From assembly GCA_039621445.1 (NCBI GenBank), contig CP154956.1, positions 40,634,437-40,698,436 on the forward strand: a DNA stretch of 64,000 bases, written 5' to 3'. Below, in pieces: positions 1 through 10,355 of this stretch (within the stretch, counting starts at the first letter, position 1; every line of letters starts with the position of its first letter). Under the pieces are notes generated by a model. That model was not told the DNA's origin. It saw only the letters and a program-made list of their open reading frames with translations, and searched no databases. The stretch is from Euglena gracilis. Taxonomy: Eukaryota; Euglenida; Euglenophyceae; Euglenales. The position numbers and the translations under genes were made by a program.

Positions 1-583
1 GCAGGTCAGGGGGTGCGCATGATCCCCCCCCCCCCCCGACTGGTCAGGGGACCTTGGAGGAATAGGGTTTTTTGTGGCACCTGGTTGTACGACCACCCCT
101 GGTCGGGGGTTGCAGGTCAGGGGGGTATATATACACATGACCCCCCCAGTTGTGGGTTGTAGGAACTTGGTCGGTGGGGAAAAGGCGCGGGTAAGTGAAT
201 CTATGATGTCCATCCAATCAGACACCCATTTATGTGTGCATTATGTTCATGCTGGCGACGTGCGGTCATGTTTCGTGTTTCGCAATCAGAGACCAAGGCT
301 CACCCATCCAAGCCTGATGGTGTGTCCGATGGATGACACCGTCGGCGAGGAGGGCATTCACTCCGGAACGGTATGTTGCTGTTTTTAGGTACCTCCCAAC
401 TGACCCCCCATCTCAGTGTAATCCAATTTGAAAGCAACACACAGTATTTAAGGAAAATCAATGTGCTTTTGGCAACACGATAAGTAGGCATTTTGGGGTT
501 TCTGTCAAAAAAAGTTCCCCCTGGAGGTTTGTGCTTTTGGAGGGTCTCAGATCAAGCTCCGTCCTCCCTTCCTCTTTTCCAGG

Positions 584-673
584 ATGGAAACCGTGTGCGC
601 CAAAGCGAAGCGTGAGGTGGCTATGATGTGGTGGACCATTGGGCCAAAGAAGAAGTCCAACCCCTTGTTGTGA
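584..673 (+). CDS. Possible last exon of an upstream gene
   Basis: A pyrimidine-rich tract ending in CAG (580-582) is followed by an open frame of 29 codons ending in TGA at 671-673. The reading is basic and Trp-containing (for example KAKREVAMMWWTIGPKKK). It could be the terminal exon of a gene starting outside the window, or noise. No family is recognised and no partner exon is visible. Confidence 0.18.
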   Translation: METVCAKAKREVAMMWWTIGPKKKSNPLL

Positions 674-1569
674 GCGAAGCCCGGCCCACCCTAATCGATG
701 TGCACCATGCGCGTTATCCAGCAGCGTCACCCGCCCCCACACATGACCGTCTGCCAGACTCCAGACCTTCAACAGCGATGCCGGGCGAAAGCACCATGGG
801 CCTAACACACCAGGTACTGGGTTGCTGGGACATTGGCCATCCCCAGGGGGGGGAGGGGTTGCTCTGGGGAGATGAAACAGAACAGATGAAACCTCGGAAA
901 ACGGCACACAAAAAACACCCCCAAAACAATTAATTAATCAAACCAAGTAAATAAATCAACCGCCCTAAGAACCACCAAAAACACACTGCATTTCAGATTT
1001 CGGAGTCAAGACTCAAGAAAATGGGCAAAACATATGACTGGCATAATCTTGGGAACATGGCGGCTCTGAAAAAATGCAAGTTGTGCCTCTGGAAATAATG
1101 ATGGTTGAAAATGGGGAAAAAACGGAATACGTGGGAAAACCAATGAAAAGGGGCAGCTTTCTGGAAACCATTTATTTCCTTGCAGTACTCAAAAAATGGC
1201 CAACAAACCTCAGTCCCCCCCCCCAAAGAAACTCGGATGTGCTTCTTTTGCAAGCTGGCACCCCCTGGCTGGGCTGGCTCACAAAAAATTCTGCTCTGAG
1301 GAAAACCACGGGTCATCAAAAATGGGGGGGGGCACACAAAGCCCCACTTAATGGAATTTGCATGCTGGAAGGCACTGCCTCGTTGCATTCCCAAGCAGCA
1401 ATACGTCACACCATCACCACCGTGAGCACTTGTATTGCGCCATTGTGACCCCTCCCCCGGGACGTTTTTCGGAGTGGGTGGGTGGGCTGGGGCCTCTGCC
1501 CCCCCCCCCTGATTGGGGTGTGCCATGGATTCGGCCAGGAAGTATTTCTTTTTGAAGGACGTTCGTCCG

Positions 1570-1735
1570 ATTTTTTTTTTGGGTTGGTTTTGGGTGGGTG
1601 TGTGGGTGGGTGGGCTGACCCCCCCCCCCCAGACCGAGGCCGGCCAGGGTCTGTGTGGGTCGGGGTTTTCAAGAAAAGTGGGTGGTTGGGTTTGTGCCCG
1701 AGAAAATCATGCCTCTCCTGGGATCACTGAGTGAA
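1570..1735 (+). repeat. Dispersed GGGTGG-rich repeat, copy 1
   Basis: This segment runs from a TTTTGGGTTGG/GGGTGGG stretch through a C-run, a TTTTCAAGAAAAGTGGGTGG core and a GGGATCACTGAGTGAA end. The same order of landmarks recurs in reverse at about 33150-33330 and, more degraded, forward at about 61880-62010. It is an interspersed non-coding repeat, not simple-sequence drift. Confidence 0.6.
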
Positions 1736-2428
1736 CCGATGGTTGGGCCAGTGCCCCCCCCCCCGTCCCCTTTGAGGGTGACTCTGCCTCCCGCCAGGGG
1801 CTCATGCCGCGCTGAGGGGCTCCCGCTCTCCCTGCGGATGTTCGGAATCGGCAGCGACGGCGGAGGGGCGGCAATTCATCGGGCGGGCCCCGCACCGCCC
1901 AATGAGGCGGAGGGGACGCTCACGGATCCAGGGCCACCCTGTCACTCTGCTCAGCCGACGTGCATCCAACCCCCGTCCGGACGCTCATCCCCGGACACCA
2001 CGTCCCAGCGTATTTATTGAATGCTGAGTGTCTCGTCTCAAATGGGGCACATGCGTGGGGCTGGACTGTGGCTGTTTAGCATGGGGACAGTGGGTATTCC
2101 ATTTCCACTTCCAGGGAGTGTGGGAATGCTTGCAGCCACAACGAGTTGGTATGGTCCACCCGCAGCATTCCTTTTCCTGAAAGAAGATTGGGTCCACGCA
2201 CTCCACCCTCCAGGAGGTTGGGGAGATTCACCATCTGCCCACTCCGTCCCCCTTGGAGCAAATTTTCAGTCCGGCCGACCTCTCAGAATATCCCTATTCC
2301 TGCTGGACCTCTCGGGTGACAGATTGGGGCGGGGGGGGGGGGGCTTCCCGGCTGCATTTGGTGCGAATTCCAGCCAGTCCCGCACCTTAAAATAGAACGT
2401 GGCTCGGTGGAGACAGAGAACAGCATAC

Positions 2429-4333
2429 ATGCAGAGGCGCCGTCACACGCCGTGCCGTGCAGCATCCCTACCAGAGCGGCACTGCCGGGGCCTTTTCGGG
2501 ACCAACTGGTACCTGCGCAGCGCGGAGGCGGTGCTGCAGGAGTGGTACGCGTTCTACGGCGCAGTGCAACTGCCGTTCCGCCACGCACCCCCACGGGACC
2601 GGGACCTGGTGGACGTTGTGGAGGTTGTCGCCCTGTACCTGCGCTGGCTGTGGTGTGCCCTCCATCCCAAAGACAATTGTCCCCAGGAGCCTTTTCCAGC
2701 CTTTTCCATCCATTGGGCTGCCGTGGCTTCTTTTCCACTTGGAAGAGCGTTTCTAGAGGGGTCTGGGGCAGTCAAACACTTAGTCACTGGCCAACCACCC
2801 CTTGAGGTGGGTGGGTGGGTTTTTTTTTGCAAACCCCCAACCTGGCTGGGTGGGAGACCTCACAGGGGTCTTAAGGACAAGCCTGCTAGTCTCAAATCGA
2901 GTAATCTCAAATGGGGTGTCCGTGTCATACACGAAGGAACCATCTCCAAGTTTGGCACCCCTTTTGATTTCAGGTTTTTGTGTAGAGCATATGTATTGAA
3001 AAAGGACTCAGCGATTGGAGTTTAATCCCCCTTTCAAGCATAAGCAACCGGTTGCTCATGTTTGGGTTTCCGAAAGTTGGCCCTGTGGGTTGCTTATATT
3101 TGTTGGTGGTTGTTATATTGGAGTGTTGCATCTTTCTTCCGTTCCAATGCCATTTCAGTCAAAATTCTTTCATGCCATCCAGTCAGGGGCTTCTGATGTT
3201 TGGGGGATAGTGAGGGGTTTCTTGCGTTGGGGGGGGGTCAGGTTTGGAATAGGGTTGGGGTTACGTTATTTAGGTCGAGAATTCTATTGAATTGAAATTA
3301 GGCCCAAAGATTACACCTAAATGTTCGCACATGTTCAACCAAAAATCCGCAGGAAAAACGGGCGAAAAATTGCGATTTTTCTGCAAAATAATTCAGCATT
3401 GGTAAAACAATTGGTTTCTAGCAACGTTGGAGCATTTCCAACCTCCCAAAACACCAGATATACAGTTTTGATTTTAATTTTGGAGACCAACCCTTGGCCA
3501 ACTCTTTGGACCAACGGCCGCCTTGAGGTCAAGGAATTCCCTGTCCCTAAAGCACTGCCCTGACACTGCACTGCCCTGTGATTTGGAGGTTTCTGGGATT
3601 CCCCCAGACGCGAGAACCATCATGTTTTCGGGACCAAGGCATGTGCACCGTCATTCTCTTGGGCCTCCCTGAAGGAACCCAGTCTGCCCCTCAGGTTTGC
3701 GTGGTGTGCTGTTCATCTCCGCACCAGAGCAACCGAGTTGGGCTTATTCATCATTGCTCTATGCCAGGGATGTCCAGATAGGGCGACGCCTCGAGCATGG
3801 AACAAGGAACCCCTCGCACATACACGGCCATGCCCACGTATATGGACACACCTACGGACATTATCAGACACCCCCACCTGCCCGGGGGTGCACGTCTGTG
3901 TTGCGGTGCGCAGGAAGAATAAGCGCCTCCTGGTGTGGCGGCGGTTCCAGCGCTTCAAGACGGCGCTCCTCCGCCTCGCCGTCTGCTGCCGCCGCTGGCA
4001 CCTTGAGCGGCAGCGCGCGATTGCCGACGTGGTGGCGTTCTGGCGGGAGACGGAGAGGCAGCGCCGCCGCCGCTGTCTCGACGCTGCTGCCCACAACCGC
4101 ACCGGTGCTGGCCCACCACTGCATTTGCGCGTGCGGGGGGGGGTGTTCATCAGAGAAGTGAGCAAAAGGGGTGCCTCGCCACGTCATTTTTCGATGATTC
4201 CCACCACGCCACCATTGCAACATGCAACACAGGATAGCAACAGTGACAGCATAGCATCATCAGTGGCATCGTCGTCGTCATCATCCTCATCCTCATCATG
4301 ATCATGATCATGATGATGATGATCATCATCATG

Positions 4334-4429
<96 letters not shown>

Positions 4430-5627
4430 TTGAACAAGGAATCAGCTGGAATGAGGGAGGAGTTTTCTTAAACGCTTAAAACTGACAACTTAAAGGGCAG
4501 GGTTTTTTAAAAGTTGGACTGCCAGGGAGAGGGGGGATCCACCGGGGTGCGTGTCCCCAAGGGTACCCCCGGAGAGAGGGTTCTTGGCTTTTTTGCTCTT
4601 TTTTTTTGCACAAAGTGAAAATAACTTTTTTGACCCCAAGATCGACCTCCCCAAAAGAGAGTGCCTGGAACCCCCCCCCCCACACATGTGGAGGGTACTC
4701 CCTGGGTTGGGGGAGGACTCTCCTCCTCCTGGTCCTGAAAGAAAAATCCCTGCCAAAGGGTTAATAGTGCAAAGGCTTTTTGAAGTTCAAAGGCAGGGCT
4801 GAGAGTTGTTGTTAGGAATGGAGTTAGGGCAAGGGTCAGGCTGTTCGACTTACAATAATTTGGGCATAAATTTAGCCCATTTGGAGGTAAATGTGGACCT
4901 AGATAACTTTAGGTGACTAACTAACTAACTAGGCTAGATAACTTTAGGTCTAACCCAATTTCTACTCTAAACCCAATACCCGTCCCTATCTCTTACCAAC
5001 AAACCCACCTTGAGTAGGTTTCCCACAGATCTCATATGTTGCGGCGGTATGTCTCCCCTGGGTGAGGAAAAACAACCTGAAGAATAGGCCTGGTCAGCTT
5101 GTCAAAGGCAAGAGTCACTGTCCCCACCCTCGATATATTATATTTGGGCGTGTGGTTTGATGCTGTCATCTGCGCGCAGGCATCTGCTCATGCCACACAG
5201 AAAACACAGCCGGTGCACCAGTGACAGCACAGAGCACAATAAGTAATTTAGCTTTTACCCGCCCTGTTTTATTACCAGGCTGATAGCTGCCTACTTTGGG
5301 GGGTATTCGGCGCCGGTTCTATTTACCAAGGTCCTTTTCAGTTACAGCCTTCTCCTGACCACCAATGTTTTTTTATTCCTGATTCGGCCAACGAAGAGGG
5401 GGGGGTCGCTGTTTTGCTTCCTTCCCGCAGCACCGTTGATGCGGTCGGCCCAGGAGTGCGCGGTAGCAGTTGTGTCGGACCAGACGAAGCGGTCTGTGAC
5501 GGCGGAGTTGTACACCCAGCAGTGGGCGGCGTGGAAGCAGCGCTACCGCCAGTGGCGGGAGGACCAGCGCATGCGGCAAGCCCTGGCAGAGGCAGAAGCT
5601 GCCTGCCAGGTGTGTCTGCATGTACGT

Positions 5628-5680
<53 letters not shown>

Positions 5681-7574
5681 GTGTATGCGTGTGCAGTGAT
5701 TTCACAAAAACGTGACGCGCATAAAAAGCGTGGTGCGTAAAATCACCTAAATGTCCACATATGACCAATTTTTCCAAAAATCCTGTAAATCAAATAAAAC
5801 CACGTGTGGGGTTGTTGGCCAGTCAAGGACTGCAGTTGTTTTGCAACATTGCGTTTCCAGGCAGAGCATTGCGGTACTCACCATGCTACTCACATTTCCA
5901 CACTTTCCATTTCCACATCTTCGTCCAGTTTCAGCCATCCAGGTAGGTAGGTAGCCTTCCCACGCACGCACAACCGTGGGAGGTGTCGGTTTGCCCCCTC
6001 TCTGATGGGCCATGCAGGTAAAAAAGACCTCCAGCCTATGGGGAGTGCTGAAGGCCGTCCGGGAGGATATGCCAACTCTGCCAGGGCCCCGCTGCTCCGC
6101 AACTTAACGTTTCTTAGCGTTTCCAGCTCTATTTGTTCACTTTTGTACATTTTTTTTTATTTTTTCCTTTCCTTTCACAGCAAGATTGTCCAGTTTTTTT
6201 TCTTTTGCTCTGGAGACTTGTTGTTTTCTCTCCAAAGAAGCGGTCAATCCCCACCAGATATTTTTTGTCATGCAAAATTTTACTACTTGAATAATGAAGA
6301 AACGAGTAACTGAATAATTGAAAAGAATAGACCCTGGTTTTTTCTGGAACCTTCTGGACGGTCCCACTCAACCATGTGAATTTCAAAACTGTAACTGTTC
6401 TGCATCAGTGCTCATCCGTCAGCTCACAAGCCACGCGCACTGGACACATGGCATACACAAGCACACATGCCTGAGCGTGCGCGACGTGTGCATGCACGCA
6501 CACATGCACGCGCGCACACACTCACGACGGCGAGGCGCTGCTAATTACGTGAGCGCAACGACCCGTCGTGCCCACGTTTCGAATTCGGCCGCCATTGTGT
6601 GACGCTATATGACCTTCTGAAAGGTGCCGGCTTCCGCGAAGCGGAGCTTGAGTTGTTTGACCCTTCGGAGCTTGGAGTCACGGTGTGCTTTGTTCGGGAA
6701 GGCAGAACATCACCATTTAACGCTTTTTTTTGCTTTTTGTTGTGCTTGGTGATAGGCACTTCTTTGGGTGCTGTTTATGAATGTTTCTGTCGTGCTTAAC
6801 CAAAAGTTTTATGTTATTTTATTATGTTATTATGATATTAAAATTTTTACCCACTCCCCCCAAGAGAATCATCACCGCTGGTTTCTCGACCACATAGTTT
6901 TCATACCAGCTCTCATTCATTCACATAAACTGATTCGCTGAGTCGTGATTTCTTCATGGTATTTTATGTGCTTTGGTATACCACATGATAGCTATTCCCA
7001 TTCAAATGTTCATTTTTTCAGATTTTACCCAAAAATTGACGATACCACATCAATGTGGTTTTTATCTTAAATAAGTTTAAACCACGTTGCAAAAGCCTTC
7101 TGAAGACAAGTGGTGGATCCAGATATTAGACAACACAGTATTTTTCAAACAGCTTTGCGACGCCGTGAGAGAGCCGACCTTCAAACTCATGCAGTCTTCA
7201 TTGCATTTAGTGTACGTTTTGATGTGGGAACACCAACAAAAACGTTGGAAATGCGCCTTCTTGGGGGCTAACAACAAAAAAAATTTTCCACAGGTTATAA
7301 TTTTCGTATGTTTTTTAAAAAAATCACTGAACCATTTTCTCAATAAACTATTGTTTTTTTTGAAAGTATTGTGTCACAATTTTTGAGTTTTGTAGATTTT
7401 CTTTCAATTTTGCACAACTCAGAGACAGTGCAATTGATAAATACATTATTATTCGTTTGTCTTTCCGGGGGCATAGGTGGGGAAGAAGCGGTTCCCCGAC
7501 TTCTACTTTTTGCTAGACCCAGCGTTTGCGGTGCGAGCCAGCCGCATTCGCAACCCAGAGGATCTGCCTTCCAG
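2429..7574 (+). CDS. Trp/Arg-rich helical protein of unknown function (four exons)
   Basis: Four exons join in phase: 2429-2652, 3914-4104, 5431-5609 and 7477-7574 (alternative end 7576). The ATG at 2429 is the first in frame. The product begins with a basic segment, then NWYLRSAEAVLQEWYAFYG, then a strongly helical stretch (LVWRRFQRFKTALLRL, ERQRAIADVVAFWRETERQ, LYTQQWAAWKQRYRQWRED) and an FPDFYFLLDPAFAVRASR segment. Regularly spaced Trp, Phe and Leu among Arg/Lys/Gln recall SFI1 or IQ-type centrosomal and flagellar proteins, but no exact repeat register is visible, so I give no function. Introns are 1.2-1.9 kb. The last junction may use a GC donor. Pro/Ser-rich exons from 9979 onward may be its continuation; the phase link between 7574 and 9979 is not resolved. 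Confidence 0.6.
4255..4431 (+). repeat. (ATC)n trinucleotide microsatellite
   Basis: An almost pure run of TCA/ATC triplets, starting as CGT/CCT/TGA variants and becoming uniform toward the 3' end. It lies in the intron after the 3914-4104 exon. Its open frames (poly-Met or poly-Ser) are artefacts of the repeat. Confidence 0.95.
5631..5690 (+). repeat. (GT)n microsatellite just inside an intron
   Basis: About 20 bases after the donor at 5610 the intron becomes an uninterrupted GT dinucleotide array. It is one of several GT arrays in this window that start near a 5' splice site. Confidence 0.95.
6601..6750 (+). repeat. Dispersed repeat, copy 1 (pairs with 7893-8010)
   Basis: Shares with 7893-8010 the ordered blocks ATGACCTT, TTCCGCGAAGCGGAGCTTGA, TTGTTCGGGAAG and a trailing T-run. 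The CCGCGAAGCGG core is a perfect short hairpin with a GAA loop. Confidence 0.7.
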
Positions 7575-7892
7575 GCGTGTTCCTAAATTCCTGCCAACTG
7601 TCCAGACCCGCTGGAGGCGGCGTCCGCCTTTTCACCTGGCTTCCCACTGCAACCTCTGGTGGAGTAAAGCGTTGGTGTTGGGTTTCCAAGACATAGTGTC
7701 ATCCCCCCAGAACCTGCTCACTGGCACCCACAATTCCAGCTGGCGAAGGGTGGGTCGACGTAGAGCCGCGGTTTGCACGCGTGCGCACACTCAGTATAGT
7801 GCATCGTCACAATACCCATCCCACCTTTTGATATCACAGGCGCTTTAATCCTTTCCTGTGTTTCACCTCTCCACGCGCGCAACACTTCCACG

Positions 7893-8010
7893 CGTATGAC
7901 CTTAAATGCCTACAAAATTCCGCGAAGCGGAGCTTGAATTGTTGATCGGAGCTTCTGGAGTCAGTTTGCTTGTTCGGGAAGACATCTTAATTTGCATTTT
8001 TTTTTGGTCT
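7893..8010 (+). repeat. Dispersed repeat, copy 2
   Basis: Diverged direct copy of 6601-6750 with the same CCGCGAAGCGG hairpin and flanking order of motifs, leading into the long T-tract that follows. Confidence 0.7.
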
Positions 8011-8019
8011 TGTTGTTTT

Positions 8020-8296
8020 TGGGGGTGTCCTTTTTTTTTTTTTTTTTATTTTTTTTTTTTTTTCTTTTTTTTTGTTTGTTTTTTTTTTTTTTTTTCTTTT
8101 TTTATTTTTTTTTTTTTTTAATGATTTTTTTTTTTATTTTTTTTATTTTTTTTATCTTTTTTATTTTTTTTTTTTTTTTTTTATTTTTTTTTTTTTTCTT
8201 TTTCATTTTTTTTTGTTTTTGTATTTTTTTTGTTTTTTTTTTTTTTTTTTTTTTTTTTTTTCTTTTTTTTGTTTTTTTTTTTTTTTTTTTTTTTTT

Positions 8297-8378
<82 letters not shown>

Positions 8379-8460
8379 TTTTGCACACCTCAGAGATTTT
8401 ATTTATTTTTTTTTTTTTTTGGGCAGTTGCATTGGCAGTTTTGGTTCTGTTCGTTTTTTT
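8020..8460 (+). repeat. Extreme poly-T tract
   Basis: About 440 bases that are almost all T, with scattered single A, C or G. Open frames here (poly-Phe forward, poly-Lys reverse) are compositional artefacts. Homopolymers this long are hard to sequence, so the exact length is doubtful. Confidence 0.9.
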
Positions 8461-8559
8461 TTTGAATTTCCAAAAGGCACAACAAAAGGTCAGACAAGCC
8501 GTCTGCAAAGCTTTCAGCATACATTGAAATCTCGTCGCTCTCCAGGCGGTTGCGACCTG

Positions 8560-8970
8560 TGCGGCCCCCCCCCAGCCCCCCGGCCCCCCCCCCCCCCCCC
8601 GCCTCGTGGGCCACTTTTTTCCCCCCCCCCCCCCCCCTCCCCACACCTGCGGTCCCATCCCCCCAAGCCGCGCGACGTGCCCCCCCCCATCCATCCCCTC
8701 CTCTCCTCCCACCCCCCACGCCCTCCTCCCCCCAAGATTGCCCCCCCCCTCTCCTCCCCCCCCCTCCCCCCCCGGCCATGGCCCCCCCCCTCCCCCCCCA
8801 GCCCCCCTCTCCCTCTCCCCTTACTTTACTATTCCCCCCTCCCCCCCCCCCCCCCCTTTATGGTGGAGAAAAGTGAAGTTCGTTTAGTTACTCTGTGGTC
8901 TCCGTAGTGTGTACGCCGAGTGGCCCCCCCTCCCCCTTCCCCCCCCCCTCCCCCCCGCTTCCTCCTCCCT

Positions 8971-9010
<40 letters not shown>

Positions 9011-9090
9011 CCCCCCCCCCCCCCCCTTTCCTGGGACCCTCCCTCCCCCCCCCCTTCCCCCCCCTCCCCCTCTCTCCCCTCCCAGCGTTG
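8560..9090 (+). repeat. Extreme poly-C tract
   Basis: About 530 bases dominated by C-runs broken by short T- or G-containing spacers. Together with the flanking T-tracts it gives over 1 kb of near-pure polypyrimidine on the + strand. The complementary G-runs have strong quadruplex potential. Confidence 0.9.
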
Positions 9091-9337
9091 AGAAGAATGA
9101 TCTTTTTTACAGGTGATAAAAACCGTTCCTCTCCCCTTCCCTGTTTCTCTTTGCTTGCTTTTTCCCACATTTCGTCTTCTCCCACCTCCCCCCCAAGAAT
9201 GTGCTCTCTATTCTTTTTTTCCTCCCCCTTCCCTCTTTCTAGACGGATGGTGGGGGTCTTTGGAGGGAGGACAAGCTTTGTCCAAAAGGACGATTTGTCG
9301 CAACGCGACTATTAATGAATCACACCCTACCTCCAAT

Positions 9338-9578
9338 GACCTTTTTTTTTTTTTTTTTTTTTTTTGCTTTTTTTCATTTGTATGTTTTTTGACACGGAGT
9401 CACAACATTTTTTTTTTGTGCCACGCCTTGCAAGCCATCGCCATCGAGGTACTACGCCTCTGCTGCGGTTCGCATCCCCAGCGAGTAGTTGAAACTCATC
9501 ACCCCAGCAGTGGGCTCCTCTCCCAGCCTCTCACTGCCACGCATACCTTTTCTTTTTTTTTTTCAGGGGGGGGTTTTT

Positions 9579-9612
<34 letters not shown>

Positions 9613-9940
9613 CTTGTTTTTTTTTTTTTTTGTTTTTTTTAAGTATGGTTTTTTTTTTGTTTGTTTTTTTTTCTTTTTTTTTTTTCACAAATTTTTGGGA
9701 GGGGGTTATCTCTTGACTTTTTTTGGTGTTTTTTTTTTTTTTTTTTTTGGCCCAAAATCCTCTGTGGTTTGCCTGGTTTCCTCTTTTTTTTTTTTTTTTT
9801 GTTTTTTTTTGCCTTTTTTTTTTTTTTTCTGCCACTTTTGTCCACTTTTCTGCTTTTTTTTAGGGCACAACCGCTTTTTTTTTTTTTTCTTTTTTTTGGT
9901 TTTTTCTTTTTTTTTTATTTTTCTGGGTGGCGTTTTTTCG
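9338..9940 (+). repeat. Second poly-T tract
   Basis: T-runs interrupted by short complex pieces. The complex pieces between about 9420 and 9560, and near 9835, match the duplicated segment at 11650-12550, so T-run expansion has occurred inside one copy of a duplication. Confidence 0.85.
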
Positions 9941-9978
9941 GTAGTCGGGGGCCTCAGCTCCGTCTCCCCGAACCCCAG
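9420..9978 (+). repeat. Tandem segmental duplication, upstream copy
   Basis: Shares with 11650-12550, in the same order: a CCTTGCAAGCCAT block, GGTTCGCATCCCC, CCCAGCAGTGG, CCCAGCCTCTC, CAGGGGGGGGTT, a CTGCCACTTTTGTCCAC block and a GTCTCCCCGAACCCC block. The last leads straight into the exon at 9979, so the duplication carries an intron/exon boundary. Confidence 0.75.
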
Positions 9979-10324
9979 ATGGCCGCCCAGGGCTTGATGC
10001 CTGGCCACGGCAGCCCTGCTCGGGCCCCCAGCATGCGTGGGCCGCTGCCGGGCCTCGGCCGGCGGCGGTCGGTGGAGGCAGCGGCCAAGCCGGGACGGCG
10101 GCCGTCTCTCAGCCGCCCCCACACCACGGAGCACCGCCCATCCCCGCACCCGTCCCCGCCCGCCATCCGGACTGGCCGCCGGGACTCCGGCCGTATGCTT
10201 GATGACCTCCGGCAGGTGCGTGTGTGTGTGTGTGTGTGTGGGTATGTATGTATGTATGTATGTATGTATGTATGTATGTATGTATGTATGTATGTATGTA
10301 TGTATGTATGTGTGTGTATGTGTA

Positions 10325-10355
<31 letters not shown>

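Larger units (their letters stand above)
1..2428. other. Upstream stretch without a secure gene
   Basis: Mixed-composition DNA with C runs and scattered short open frames. One possible terminal exon lies at 584-673 and one copy of a dispersed repeat at about 1570-1735. A GC-rich block at about 1780-2010 has coding-like composition but no frame with convincing splice sites. It could be promoter-proximal sequence or 5' UTR of the gene that may start at 2429. I see no TATA box that I would defend. Confidence 0.4.

Noticed and set aside
4255-4431. CRISPR-like array
   Set aside because: Simple triplet repeat with no spacers; none of the tandem arrays here have unique spacers of constant length.
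8020-8460. Long open frames encoding poly-Phe (forward) and poly-Lys (reverse)
   Set aside because: They follow entirely from homopolymer T and have no start context, splice sites or amino-acid diversity.
9979-10215. Independent gene starting at the ATG at 9979
   Set aside because: The ATG lies directly after a CCCCAG acceptor-like end and the exon is phase 0, so it reads equally well as an internal exon; not asserted as a start.
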